Source: Rhizobacter sp. (GTDB lineage Bacteria > Pseudomonadota > Gammaproteobacteria > Burkholderiales > Burkholderiaceae_C). From it: DNA of 64,000 nt. The notes below the pieces were generated by a model. The model was not told the DNA's origin and ran no database searches. It saw only the letters and a list, made by a program, of their open reading frames with translations. The DNA is taken from positions 1,860,001 through 1,924,000 of the forward strand of contig JAHBZQ010000001.1 of the NCBI GenBank assembly GCA_019635355.1, read 5' to 3'. Below, piece after piece: positions 27,093 to 37,658 of the stretch. Position numbers and translations under genes: made by a program. Within the stretch, counting starts at the first letter, position 1. Each line of letters opens with the position of its first letter.

Positions 27093-27461
27093 TCAGAAGT
27101 TGCGGTTCTGGATGATGGGATCGAGAACGGCGGTAAGACCAGTCTCTTCTTCCACCACGCTCACGTTGTACGCAAACGCGAGGCCATCGGCGTTCTTGTT
27201 CTTCGCAGAAGCGACGCGGCCGTCCTTCGACACTGAAACAGGACCGAACGATTTCTTGGCGCCCGGAGAGGTGAACACGATCGCCGTGCCGTCCGTCGGA
27301 AAGCGGAAACCCCGGGTGTCGAGCTTCCACTGAATCGTGACAGGGCCAGAGTAGGCCGTCAGGTCCAGAAGTTCAGGTGTCACAGCGGCCTGGATGTGCA
27401 AGCCCGCCGCCTTTCGATACGCCACCACGTGCACGACGACGGCTTGTTCTTGTTTACTCAT
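27093..27461 (-). CDS. Small beta-rich protein, last gene of the SLOG-TIR operon
   Basis: The 122-residue product starts at ATG 27461, preceded by CAGGAG, and overlaps the TIR gene stop by four bases (ATGA). It has no signal peptide or membrane helix; the predicted content is mostly short beta strands (PVTIQWKLDTRGFRFP, GTAIVFTSPGAKKSF). I do not recognise a family. Its conservation with the TIR gene would be the best clue; it may be an effector, a regulator or an inhibitor of the TIR protein. Confidence 0.8.
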   Translation of the reverse strand: MSKQEQAVVVHVVAYRKAAGLHIQAAVTPELLDLTAYSGPVTIQWKLDTRGFRFPTDGTAIVFTSPGAKKSFGPVSVSKDGRVASAKNKNADGLAFAYNVSVVEEETGLTAVLDPIIQNRNF

Positions 27462-29668
27462 GATCTCGCTCCTGAAGGTTTCGATGTGCCACGCCCGCCC
27501 CGGCCGGCCTGTAGCTGCTTGACAAGGTCGGCATAGTCGGGGTGCCGATAGGAAGTCCGCTGAACACGAGCGCTGAGGGCGATGGCACTGGTGCGATCGC
27601 CAAGGTAAAGCCGCGCGTGCGCTAGGGCCGTCAGCGCCGCGGCGTTGGCACCATTGGCATACGGCGCCAGAAGTGTGTCGGCTCTGCGCCAGGTTTCGCG
27701 CGCGGCATCGGCATTCGCTGCGGCTGACTGGAGCGACCCCAATACAAGCGCGACCCGTGCCAACTCCACCGCCAGCCGTTCCCTGTCGGGAATGTTCTGC
27801 CCAAGCAGGATGCTCGACTGGTTCAGAAAACCTTCAGCCTCAGACATGACCTTCGCATCTGATCCGCGGTCTGTCGAGACATTGGCGCGCAAGACCAAGG
27901 CGCGAGAGCGAGCGACGGTGGCCTGAAAAAGCCCCGCGGCGCCAGCCTTCGCAAGCTTCTCTGCACACGCAGAAGCCGCGGCGAGCTGACGGCGAACCTC
28001 ATCGTCCCGCCGCTGCGCCCACACGCTTTCGGCAAGCAATAGCCGAGCAGCGCAGGCATCACCCTGCCAAAACAGGTTCTTTGCGTCTTGTTCTGCGAGC
28101 TGCTCCGACAGTTGCAGGCTCGCTCTCGCAGTCGACTCCGCGGCATCCAATCGCCCAAGAGACAACTCGCTGAGCCCGATTCCGTTGAGCGCGCTTGCGA
28201 TTCCGCGCTCTACCGACCGGTTGCTGTCTGCGTCGGGCGCGCCGCGAAAGAGCGCCAGCTTTTTCTGCTGTTGCTTCAAAGCCAGTTCGTGCTCGCCCAG
28301 GAGAGAAAACGCGTCCGCCTGCCACCCGTGGTTGTGCGCCAGCTCGAATCGCAATTCAGGGCGCTGTTGCATGAGTTCGCTCAGCAACGCATCAGCAGCC
28401 TGAAGGGAACGCAACGCCAAGCGAGCCTGCCCCATGCCGAGCTGGACCGTGCCCTGGTTCGCATGAGCAAATGCGACCTCCGAACGCCAGTCGAGGTTCG
28501 CGGGATCCTTGGACGAAAGCCGCTGTGCAAGCGTCAGATACTCCTGGAACTCGCGCTGTGCGGTCTGGCCGTCTCCTTGCTTCCACGCTGCATAGCCCAC
28601 CCAGAACACGCTCTGCGCATGGTCGAACAAGCGACTCGAATCGGAAGGCGCCTGCTCGAGCAACTTCGCCGTGGTCTGTGCGGCCTGCTCGAAGGCCTTC
28701 TGTGCCTCGGATGGTTGCCCGCGCAGGTCGCGAATCTCGCCAATGAGGTGCATTGCTCGAGACCGATGCCCGAGCGCCGTCGCATCCAGGCTCTCGGCGT
28801 TCTGGCCGGCGTAGTACCCCAATGCCTTTTCGCCCACGGAGTCCAGCACTTCCAGCCGGCCAACCGGCTCGAGCTTCTTGCGCAGATCGCCGAGCATGAA
28901 CTCGATGAGACCTTCTGCCTGCTGACGTTGGTACTGCGCTTCGTTCCGAGCCTGTAGCGCGACGATCGCCAGAAATGCAAACACCACCACACCGACGGCC
29001 GACGCCGACGCAAGCGCTGTCAGCCACCGCACACGCCGCTGCACGTCGCGCCGCACCAGATCATCGAACGGCACGCCCAGCATTCCGGCGAGCAGCTTGA
29101 GCGTCGCCCGATGCAGACCATCGCCCTCCTTGCGCATGTCCGCCGCAATCGGTTCCAGCGACTCGCCTTCGGCCTTGCCGTCGGCCGTTAAAGCGCGCCG
29201 CAGCGCCGGCGGAAAACATTCCTCCGCCTCGCGCCCGGCCATGTCGCTCGCAAACGGCTCCCCGCGCGCGATCAGCGCGAGCACACGCCGCTCGCCGTGC
29301 AGCTTCTTGAACTCGATGATCTCGCGGTTGACCCATGGCGAGCGCGCGGCATCGGGTGTGCAGACGACGATCAACCAACGGCTGCGTGACAGGGCCTCGT
29401 GGACGCTCGCCTTGAGGTCGCTGCCGGCGTGCAGCTCATCGCGGTCGCGAAACACCGGCGACACGCGCGGTGGCACGGCGCCGTGTGAGGTTTCGCGCCC
29501 GACCAGGCGCTTGGGCACGCGGTAGGTCTCGAGCTGCTTCTGCAGCCGCTTCGCGATCGCCTTGTCGTGGTGGCTGTAGCTCAGGAAGGCCCAGTAGCGG
29601 TACTCCGCCGTCGGCTCAGCAGCGCCAGGCGATGCCGGCTCAGAGGGAGACACGAGCTTGAGGTTCAC
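27458..29668 (-). CDS. TIR-transmembrane-TPR protein
   Basis: GTG 29668 gives 736 residues. Residues 22-130 are a TIR domain with WAFLSYSHHD (box 1), FRDRDELHAGSDLK and SPWVNREIIEF; the glutamate of WVNRE (about 116) matches the catalytic NADase residue of TIR enzymes. One membrane helix lies at about 215-239, and the rest (250-730) is a long run of TPR-like helical repeats. NAD cleavage or cyclisation is therefore plausible. The gene overlaps the SLOG gene by four bases (GTGA) and the next small gene by four bases, so the proteins are made in fixed ratio. Confidence 0.88.
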   Translation of the reverse strand: MNLKLVSPSEPASPGAAEPTAEYRYWAFLSYSHHDKAIAKRLQKQLETYRVPKRLVGRETSHGAVPPRVSPVFRDRDELHAGSDLKASVHEALSRSRWLIVVCTPDAARSPWVNREIIEFKKLHGERRVLALIARGEPFASDMAGREAEECFPPALRRALTADGKAEGESLEPIAADMRKEGDGLHRATLKLLAGMLGVPFDDLVRRDVQRRVRWLTALASASAVGVVVFAFLAIVALQARNEAQYQRQQAEGLIEFMLGDLRKKLEPVGRLEVLDSVGEKALGYYAGQNAESLDATALGHRSRAMHLIGEIRDLRGQPSEAQKAFEQAAQTTAKLLEQAPSDSSRLFDHAQSVFWVGYAAWKQGDGQTAQREFQEYLTLAQRLSSKDPANLDWRSEVAFAHANQGTVQLGMGQARLALRSLQAADALLSELMQQRPELRFELAHNHGWQADAFSLLGEHELALKQQQKKLALFRGAPDADSNRSVERGIASALNGIGLSELSLGRLDAAESTARASLQLSEQLAEQDAKNLFWQGDACAARLLLAESVWAQRRDDEVRRQLAAASACAEKLAKAGAAGLFQATVARSRALVLRANVSTDRGSDAKVMSEAEGFLNQSSILLGQNIPDRERLAVELARVALVLGSLQSAAANADAARETWRRADTLLAPYANGANAAALTALAHARLYLGDRTSAIALSARVQRTSYRHPDYADLVKQLQAGRGGRGTSKPSGARS

Positions 29669-30330
29669 GCCGCCCTCATCACGTGAGACACGGCCGCGGC
29701 CACCTGCACCGGCCCGCAGCGGCGAGACGGCGCGCCCTCATACGCATTGCGCCCGCGCGCGGGGCGGCCTTGGCGTTGCCAGATCAGCGTGGGCGCGGCG
29801 TGCTCTCGCGTCGACACGTGGACGACGGGCATGCGGCGCTTGCAAGCCCCGTTCACCACATCGGCCGTGCCGCCCGGGCCCTGGGCGGGGCGGCCGTCCC
29901 ACAGCGCGATCAGCAGGTCGGAGCGGTCGAGCAGGGCCTGCGCCGCACGGTGATACGCCTGCGCGTTGAACCCCGGGCGGCCGGGCAACTCGGTGACGCG
30001 CTCGGCGCTGCGCAGCAAGGCATCGAACTCGCGACGCGACGCCGCCGCCGGGAAGTCCCGAGCATACAGGTCGCGATCGAACGGCAACACCGCGTGCAGC
30101 GCGAACCCTTCATCGAGCGCCAAGCGCGCCACGTGCCGATCGGCCCCTTCGGCGAGGCCGCACACCAGCATCAACGAGGCAGCCCCCGAAGCGCGTGCCT
30201 TCTGCGCCACGTGTGCGAGCAGCGGCTGCACCTGCGGCGTGAGCCGGTCGAGCTGGTGTTGCGAAATGCGGTTCAAGCGATGCCCCGTCACACCGATGTT
30301 CAAACCCCGGGTCGCGTGTTGCGGCAACAA
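29665..30330 (-). CDS. SLOG-fold protein (GVTGHR type)
   Basis: The frame opens at a TTG (30330, second TTG 30327) preceded by GGGAGG; 221 residues. Motifs NIGVTGHRLNRI, LVCGLAEGADRHVA, LPFDRDLYARDF, and LLIALWDGRPAQGPGGTADV fit the Rossmann-like SLOG superfamily that binds nucleotide-derived ligands; the Thoeris ThsA sensor is the known defence example. There is no attached SIR2 or other effector domain, so this would be a stand-alone sensor or processing enzyme. It overlaps the TIR gene by four bases. Confidence 0.82.
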   Translation of the reverse strand: MLPQHATRGLNIGVTGHRLNRISQHQLDRLTPQVQPLLAHVAQKARASGAASLMLVCGLAEGADRHVARLALDEGFALHAVLPFDRDLYARDFPAAASRREFDALLRSAERVTELPGRPGFNAQAYHRAAQALLDRSDLLIALWDGRPAQGPGGTADVVNGACKRRMPVVHVSTREHAAPTLIWQRQGRPARGRNAYEGAPSRRCGPVQVAAAVSHVMRAA

Positions 30331-30348
30331 GGAGCCTCCCTGCCGCAG

Positions 30349-30588
30349 TCAGTCGAGCTTGTGTTTGCTGATGGCGTGCCGCGGCTCGCTAAGCATAGAG
30401 GGTCCTGTGACGCTTTCCACACTTTCGGCGTGTGTCAGGCGCACAGCGTGCAGCGTTGGCCCCACAGGCGAGGCGCGGGTGGCGGCAAAGGCCGAGACGG
30501 TGAAGGCCGCGATCGCCAGCACCGCCGCCAGGCCCCACAGGGCCGACAGCAGCACCACGGCCGGGCGCTCGTACTGGGTGTTGAACAT
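30349..30588 (-). CDS. Small single-span membrane protein, first gene of the SLOG-TIR operon
   Basis: ATG 30588 has AGAGGA at good spacing and yields 79 residues. A single hydrophobic helix occupies about residues 10-36 (VVLLSALWGLAAVLAIAAF), followed by a polar C-terminal tail. The stop is 18 bp before the SLOG gene. No family is recognised. A membrane anchor or small effector for the downstream SLOG/TIR proteins would fit, but that is inference from position. Confidence 0.6.
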   Translation of the reverse strand: MFNTQYERPAVVLLSALWGLAAVLAIAAFTVSAFAATRASPVGPTLHAVRLTHAESVESVTGPSMLSEPRHAISKHKLD

Positions 30589-30648
30589 CGCGTCCTCTGG
30601 GCTTGGGTGAGATGCCCGCACTGTCTGCCGCAGCCCGCATGGGCGTCT

Positions 30649-30674
30649 TGAAGCTGAGCTGAAAAATCCTGAAA
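30649..30674. promoter_or_regulatory. TGAA direct repeats upstream of the SLOG-TIR operon
   Basis: TGAA units begin at 30649, 30660 and 30670 on the plus strand, and the last two sit in the context CTGAAnnnTCCTGAA, as in the array before the STAND regulator gene. The array lies 61-86 bp upstream of the minus-strand small membrane gene and also upstream of the divergent hydrolase, so it could serve either. Confidence 0.4.
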
Positions 30675-30732
30675 GCCTCGGCCGGCGTGTCTGTCACGGC
30701 TTCGACAGCGCCGCCCAGGGCTGCGGCCTAAG

Positions 30733-31671
30733 ATGGTTCGCATGACCGATACCGCCTATGTGGCGCGGCGTGCGAGCCGCAGCGAGTTCCTCCCCATCCG
30801 GGGCCTGAAGTACCACCTGCGCCACTGGGGCGACCCCAAGACCGTGAGCCCCGAGCGCCCGCCGCTGGTGATGATGCACGGTTGGATGGACGTGGGCGCC
30901 TCGTTCCAGTTCGTGGTCGATGCCCTCTCGGACGACCGCTACGTGGTCGCCGCCGACTGGCGCGGCTTCGGCCTCACCGAAACGCCGAACGAAGACAGCT
31001 ACTGGTTCGCCGACTACCTGGGCGACCTGGACGGCATCGTCGACGCGGTGCTCAAGCCTTTCCCCGGGCTGGAGCAGATCGACCTCGTGGGGCACAGCAT
31101 GGGCGGCAACGTGGTGATGCTCTACGGCGGCGTGCGGCCGGCGCGCATCCGCCGGCTGGTCAACCTCGAAGGCTTCGGCATGCCAGCCACCGTGCCCAAG
31201 ATGGCGCCCAAGCGCTATGCGATGTGGCTCGACGAGCTGAAGCAGCCGGTCGAGATCCGCCCCTATGCCAGCCAGGCGGCGGTGGCGGCTCGCCTGCAGA
31301 AGACCAACCCGCTGCTGCCCGCCGACCGCGCCCACTGGCTGGCCGGCCACTGGTCGAAGCAGGATGGGAACGGCCAGTGGCAGATCCTCGGCGACCCGGC
31401 GCACAAGCGCAGCAACCCGCTGCTGTATCAGCGCGACGAGGTCATGGCCTGCTGGGCGCAGATCAGCGCGCCGCTCTTGTGGGTGGAAGGCGATCAGACG
31501 GACGCCGGCAAGTGGTGGAACGGCCGCTACACGAAGGACGAGTTCCACGAGCGCCTGAAAGTCGTGCCTTCGCCCGTCACCAAGGCCGTGCTCTCGCCCG
31601 CCGGCCACATGCTCCACCACGACCAACCCGAGGCATTGGCCCGCCACCTGGAGGCCTTCCTGGCGGGGTGA
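30733..31671 (+). CDS. Alpha/beta-hydrolase
   Basis: The 312-residue enzyme has the oxyanion region VMMHGWMDVGASFQF, the nucleophile elbow LVGHSMGGNVVML and a terminal SPAGHMLHHDQP with the catalytic histidine; VEGDQTDAG holds a likely acid residue. It starts MVRMTDTAYV with a second possible ATG at 30742. No signal peptide. It resembles epoxide-hydrolase/haloperoxidase-type enzymes of unknown substrate. It is divergent from the SLOG-TIR operon and followed by prfB on the same strand. Confidence 0.9.
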   Translation: MVRMTDTAYVARRASRSEFLPIRGLKYHLRHWGDPKTVSPERPPLVMMHGWMDVGASFQFVVDALSDDRYVVAADWRGFGLTETPNEDSYWFADYLGDLDGIVDAVLKPFPGLEQIDLVGHSMGGNVVMLYGGVRPARIRRLVNLEGFGMPATVPKMAPKRYAMWLDELKQPVEIRPYASQAAVAARLQKTNPLLPADRAHWLAGHWSKQDGNGQWQILGDPAHKRSNPLLYQRDEVMACWAQISAPLLWVEGDQTDAGKWWNGRYTKDEFHERLKVVPSPVTKAVLSPAGHMLHHDQPEALARHLEAFLAG

Positions 31672-31722
31672 GCTTTCCCTGGCGTGACACAATTGCGGGC
31701 TTCAGAAAACAAGGCTCGCAAC

Positions 31723-32827
31723 ATGGACGTCGAACACATCAATGCCATTGGCAACTCCCTGGCCGACCTGAGCAAACGCACGGTCGACCTTCGGGGGTAT
31801 CTTTGACTACGACCGCAAAGCACTGCGGCTGAACGAAGTCAACGCCGCGCTGGAGAACCCCAAGGTCTGGGACGACCCCAAGCGCGCGCAGGAGCTGGGG
31901 CGCGAGAAGCGCACGCTGGAGACGGTGGTCGAGACGATCAACCACCTGACCACCAACCTGGCCGACAACTCCGAGCTGTACGACATGGCCAAGGAAGAGG
32001 GCGACGAAGGCTCGCTCCAGGCCATCGAAGCCGAGACGGCCAAGCTCGAAGAGACCGTCAAGCAGCTCGAATTCCGCCGGATGTTCAACAACCCTGCCGA
32101 CCCGAGCAACTGCTTCATCGACATCCAGGCCGGCGCCGGTGGCACCGAGGCCTGCGATTGGGCCAGCATGCTGCTGCGCCAGTACCTCAAGTACTGCGAG
32201 CGCAAGGGCTTCAAGACCACGATGGAAGACGAGACGCCGGGCGACATCGCCGGCATCAAGAGCGCAACCATCAAGGTGGAAGGTGACTACGCCTTCGGCC
32301 TGCTGCGCACCGAGACCGGCGTGCACCGCCTGGTGCGCAAGAGCCCGTTCGACTCGGCCGGTGGCCGGCACACGAGCTTCGCGTCGCTCTTCGTCTACCC
32401 CGAGGTCGACGATTCGATCGAGATCGAGATCAACCCGTCTGACGTGCGCACCGACACCTTCCGCGCGAGCGGCGCCGGCGGCCAGCACATCAACAAGACC
32501 GACTCGGCGGTGCGCCTCACGCACATCCCGACCGGCATCGTGGTGCAGTGCCAGGACGGCCGCAGCCAGCACAGCAACCGCGACGTGGCGTGGAAGCGCC
32601 TGCGCTCGCGCCTGTACGACCACGAGATGCGCAAGCGCATGGAAGAGCAGCAGAAGCTCGAAGACGGCAAGACCGACGTGGGTTGGGGCCACCAGATCCG
32701 CTCGTATGTGCTCGACCAGAGCCGCATCAAGGACCTGCGCACCAACGTCGAGATCTCCAACACCCAGAAGGTGCTGGATGGCGACCTCGACGCCTTCATC
32801 GAAGCGAGCCTGAAACAGGGCGTTTGA
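31723..32827 (+). CDS. prfB: Peptide chain release factor 2 (programmed +1 frameshift)
   Basis: Translation starts at ATG 31723, reaches an in-frame TGA at 31804-31806 and must slip +1 to continue from GAC 31805, giving a 367-residue RF2. The long second frame contains [13 protein letters not shown], the stop-codon-recognition tripeptide SPF, and [15 protein letters not shown] with the catalytic GGQ loop. RF2 releases peptides at UGA and UAA. The frameshift is the normal autoregulation of prfB, not an error. Typical length is 365. Confidence 0.96.
31793..31807 (+). promoter_or_regulatory. prfB programmed frameshift site
   Basis: The sequence GGGGGTATCTTTGAC combines an internal Shine-Dalgarno-like G-run, the slippery CTT and the stop TGA followed by C. 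This is the near-universal bacterial prfB site. Low RF2 slows decoding of the TGA and allows +1 slippage, so RF2 controls its own synthesis. Confidence 0.95.
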
Positions 32828-32844
32828 CGAGACACCGAACCCCA

Positions 32845-32899
32845 CTCCGTTCGGGCTGAGCCCTGTCGAAACCCTTCGACAAGCTCAGGGCGAACGGAG
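32845..32899. repeat. Dispersed inverted repeat, copy C
   Basis: Arms CTCCGTTCGGGCTGAGCCC (from 32845) and its complement ending at 32899 form a long hairpin with a very short loop, between prfB and pepN on the same strand. It is the same family as the copies at 17.4 and 23.2 kb and could attenuate readthrough from prfB. Confidence 0.85.
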
Positions 32900-32917
32900 C
32901 GCCAAGGAGACCATTGA

Positions 32918-35625
32918 ATGCGTGAAGGCACCGCCCCCCTGATCCGCCGAGAAGACTACGCACCGCCGGCATACTGGATCCGCACGGTCGACCTGACCTT
33001 CGACCTCGACCCGGTGAAGACGCTCGTCATCAACCGCATGCAGGTCGAGCGCAACACGGCCCTGCCGCCGCAGCCGTTGCGCCTGCATGGCGAAGACATC
33101 ACGCTCACGCGGGTGCTCGTCAACAACGAGTCGGTGTCTTTCCGCCATGAAGACGGCATGCTGGTGATCGACTCGCTGCCCGACACGCCGTTCACGCTGG
33201 AGATCCGCAACACCTGCTGCCCGGAGAAGAACACGCAGCTGTCGGGCCTCTACACCTCGGGCGGCGGTTTCTTCACGCAGTGCGAGGCCGAAGGCTTCCG
33301 CCGCATCACCTACTTCCTCGACCGGCCCGACGTGATGGCGGTCTACACGGTGACGCTGCGCGCCGCGAAGAAGCAGTACCCGGTGCTGCTGTCGAACGGC
33401 AACCTCGTCGAGCAAGGCGAGATGATGGCCGGCGTGTACGGCCCGCGGCACTACGCGAAGTGGCACGACCCGTTCCCGAAGCCGAGCTATCTCTTTGCGC
33501 TGGTGGCCGCCGACCTCGTCACGCGTGAGCAGCTGATCCGCACGCGCTCGGGCAAGGAGCACCTGCTGCAGGTGCACGTGCGCCGCGGCGACCTCGAGAA
33601 GACCGAGCACGCGATGAACTCGCTGATCGCGTCGGTGGTGTGGGACGAAGCCCGCTTCGGCCTGCCGCTGGATCTCGAGCGCTTCATGATCGTCGCCGTG
33701 GGCGACTTCAACATGGGCGCGATGGAGAACAAGGGCCTGAACATCTTCAACACGAAGTACGTTCTGGCCAACCCGGCGACCGCCACCGACGCCGACTACG
33801 CCGGCATCGAGAGCGTGGTCGGCCACGAGTACTTCCACAACTGGACGGGCAACCGCATCACCTGCCGAGACTGGTTCCAGCTGAGCCTGAAGGAAGGCCT
33901 CACGGTCTTCCGCGACCAGGAGTTCAGCATGGACATGGCCGGCACGCCCACCGCTCGTGCCGTGAAGCGCATCGAAGACGTGCGCACGCTGCGCCAGGTG
34001 CAGTTCCCCGAAGACGCCGGCAGCATGGCCCACCCGGTGCGGCCCGACAGCTACGTCGAGATCAACAATTTCTACACCGCCACCGTCTACGAGAAGGGCT
34101 CGGAGGTGGTGCGCATGATGCAGACCCTGGTGGGCCGGGAAGGGTTCGCCAAGGGCATCACGAAATACTTCGAGCGCCATGACGGCCAGGCCGTGACCTG
34201 CGACGACTTCGCCCAGGCCATCGCCGATGCCAACCCGGACAGCCCGCTCGCCACGCTGCTGCCGCAGTTCAAGCGCTGGTACAGCCAGGCAGGCACGCCG
34301 CGGGTCACCGCACGGGGCCGCTACGACGCGCCGACCCGCACCTACACGCTCGGCATCGAGCAGACCGCCCTGCCCTCGCCGGGCCAGCCGGTGAAGCAGG
34401 CCTACGTGATCCCGCTCGCCATGGGCCTGGTGGGCCGCGATGGCACCGCCCTGCCGCTGCAACTGGAAGGCGAAGTCTCGCCCGTCGGCACCGAGCGCGT
34501 GCTGGTGCTCAATGAAGCGCGCAGCTTCTTCACCTTCGTCAACGTCGACCAGGAGCCGGTGCCTTCGCTGCTGCGCGGCTTCTCGGCGCCGGTGGTGCTC
34601 AACGACCATCTGGCCGACGCCGACCTGCTGACCCTGCTGCAACACGACACCGACGCCTTCAACCGCTGGGAAGCCGGCCAGCGCTTGGCGCTCAACCGCC
34701 TGCTCGCGGGCGTGAACAGCACGGGCCCGGCCCAGCTCGACGAGGCGTTCATCGAGGCCATGCGCTCGGTGCTGCGCCACCCCGAGCTGGACGCGGCGTT
34801 CAAGGACCTCACACTCACGCTGCCGAGCGAAGGCTACGTGGCCGAGCAGCTGACGACCGTCGACCCGCAGCGCATCCACGCCGTGCGCGAAAGCATGCTG
34901 TTGCAGCTGGCACAGGCCCTGCGCGCCGATTGGGAATGGGCGTATGACGCGCACCAGGTCAAGGGCGGCTACTCGCCCGACCCGGTCTCCTCGGGCCGCC
35001 GCGCGCTTGCCAACCTGGCGCTCGCGATGTTGTGCCGCGACGCCGTCGCCCGCCACGACGCGGTCTGGCCTGGCCGCGCCTATGAGCGCTTCAAGGACGC
35101 CGGCAACATGACCGACCGGCTGGGCGCCCTCGTGGCCCTGGTGCATGCGCATTCCGAGCTGGCCGAATTGGCGCTGCAGCGCTTCCACACCATGTTCAAG
35201 GACGAGGCCCTCGTCATCGACAAGTGGTTCGCACTGCAAGCCACCGCGCCCGAGAAGGACGGTCGTGTGTTCGAGCGCGCCAAGATCCTGCTCAAGCACC
35301 CCGATTTCTCGCTCAAGAATCCGAATCGCGCCCGCAGCCTGATCGCCGCGCTGTGCATGAACAACCCCGCGGCTTTCCACCGCGCCGATGCGGCGGGCTA
35401 TGTGTTCTGGGCCGAGCGCATCCTGGAACTCGACAGCATCAACCCGCAACTCGCCGCGCGGCTGGCCCGAGTGATGGACCGCTGGACGCAGCTGGCCGAG
35501 CCCTACCGCTCGGCCGCCGCCGAAGCGCTGCGCCGCGTGGCCGCCAAACCGGATCTGTCGAGCGACGTCGCCGAGATCGTCAATCGCGCCCTGCAACAAG
35601 ACACGACACAGGAAACCCCGACACC

Positions 35626-35629
<4 letters not shown>
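32918..35629 (+). CDS. pepN: Aminopeptidase N
   Basis: The 903-residue M1 metallopeptidase has the exopeptidase motif GAMENKGLN, the zinc site [14 protein letters not shown] (HExxH) and the downstream glutamate in [14 protein letters not shown]. The four-domain length is typical. It cleaves N-terminal residues from peptides in the cytoplasm. Its stop overlaps the fbp start by four bases (ATGA), giving an operon of pepN, fbp and possibly the following phosphatase. Confidence 0.96.
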
Positions 35630-36645
<1,016 letters not shown>

Positions 36646-36647
36646 AC

Positions 36648-37319
36648 ATGGGCACCGTCTACCTCGTTCGCCACGGCCAGGCCTCGTTCGGCGCCGACAA
36701 CTACGACCAGCTGAGCGAGCTCGGCATGCGCCAGTGCGTGCGGCTGGGAGAGTACTTCCGGCACAAGGGCGTTCGCTTCGATGCGGCGCTGGTGGGAACG
36801 CTGGAGCGCCAGAAGCAGTCGCTGGCCTGCATTGCCGAAGGCCTGCAGACAAAGATCGAGCCGCTCTCATGGCCCGGTCTCAACGAATACGACAGCAAGG
36901 CGGTGGTGCAGGCCATCCACCCCGAGCCACTGGAACGACCGACCACCCCTGAACTGGTGCGCGAGCACTTCCGCCTGCTGCGCGAAGGCCTGGCGGCGTG
37001 GATCGAGGGCAAGACGAAGCCCGAAGGCATGATGAGCCACGCCGATTTCGTCACCGGCATCACCAGTGCGCTCGACCACGTGCGGGCCACGCACTATGGG
37101 AAGAACGTGCTCGTGGTCTCGAGCGGCGGCCCGATCTCGACCATCGTCGCCCACACGCTGGGCGCGCCGCTGAATTCGATGATCGAGATCAACCTGCGCA
37201 TCCGCAACAGCTCGGTCAGCGAACTCACGTTCACGCCGAAGCGGCATTCGCTGGTGACCTACAACACGCTGCCGCACCTCGACAGCGCCGAGCACCAGAG
37301 CTGGGTCACCTACGCCTGA
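36648..37319 (+). CDS. Histidine-phosphatase superfamily protein
   Basis: The start ATG 36648 is two bases after the fbp stop; 223 residues. The motif YLVRHGQASFGADNYDQL has the catalytic RHG; VVSSGGPISTIVA is the second conserved block, with Ser-Gly where many members have a His-Gly. The family includes broad-substrate phosphatases and phosphoglycerate mutases. The operon context with fbp suggests a sugar- or cofactor-phosphate substrate. Confidence 0.88.
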   Translation: MGTVYLVRHGQASFGADNYDQLSELGMRQCVRLGEYFRHKGVRFDAALVGTLERQKQSLACIAEGLQTKIEPLSWPGLNEYDSKAVVQAIHPEPLERPTTPELVREHFRLLREGLAAWIEGKTKPEGMMSHADFVTGITSALDHVRATHYGKNVLVVSSGGPISTIVAHTLGAPLNSMIEINLRIRNSSVSELTFTPKRHSLVTYNTLPHLDSAEHQSWVTYA

Positions 37320-37331
37320 CGGACTGCCGGC

Positions 37332-37589
37332 TCACTCGTCGTCGGCCACGCCATGCCGGCGGTCGAGCCGGCCCATGTACCAGGCGTAGAAGCCGATGAT
37401 CAGCACATAGACGACGAGCGCGCCTTGCGCCGCCACCCAGAAGCTGAAGGGCCAGCCGAAGAAATTGAAGTCGAGGTCGCGCGCAAACCAGCCGATCACG
37501 AAGGTCACGAAGAACCACACGAACACCAGCAGGCCGGTGACCCGCAGGTTGGCTCTCCAATAGGCGTGATGTTTGTCGCTCGGCTCCAT
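37332..37589 (-). CDS. DUF4212 protein, small subunit of a sodium:solute symporter (orphan)
   Basis: ATG 37589 gives 85 residues with two membrane helices (LLVFVWFFVTFVIGWFA and a second around residues 45-65) and the DUF4212 pattern YWRANLRVTGLL ... LDFNFFGWPFSFWVAAQG. These subunits are normally encoded just before an acetate-type SSS permease (large subunit). Here the next gene downstream is a convergent phosphatase, so no partner is encoded nearby. Confidence 0.85.
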   Translation of the reverse strand: MEPSDKHHAYWRANLRVTGLLVFVWFFVTFVIGWFARDLDFNFFGWPFSFWVAAQGALVVYVLIIGFYAWYMGRLDRRHGVADDE

Positions 37590-37640
37590 GCAGCGGCCCT
37601 CTTGTGCGCACACGGACCCGATGATGGCACGAGAGCCCGC

Positions 37641-37646
37641 TATAAT
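37641..37646 (+). promoter_or_regulatory. -10 element of the tRNA-Thr promoter
   Basis: A perfect TATAAT lies 13 bases before the first base of the tRNA. No good -35 hexamer was recognised at the usual distance. Confidence 0.7.
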
Positions 37647-37658
37647 CGCGCGCTTCAC

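Noticed and set aside
29470..29661. Frame inside the TIR gene read on the plus strand
   Set aside because: Shadow of the TIR gene; no coding evidence.
31723..31806. Apparent premature stop in prfB
   Set aside because: It is the conserved programmed frameshift, not a mutation.
32885..35599. A 904-codon minus-strand frame opposite pepN
   Set aside because: Antisense shadow without any recognised motif; pepN has a full set of catalytic motifs.
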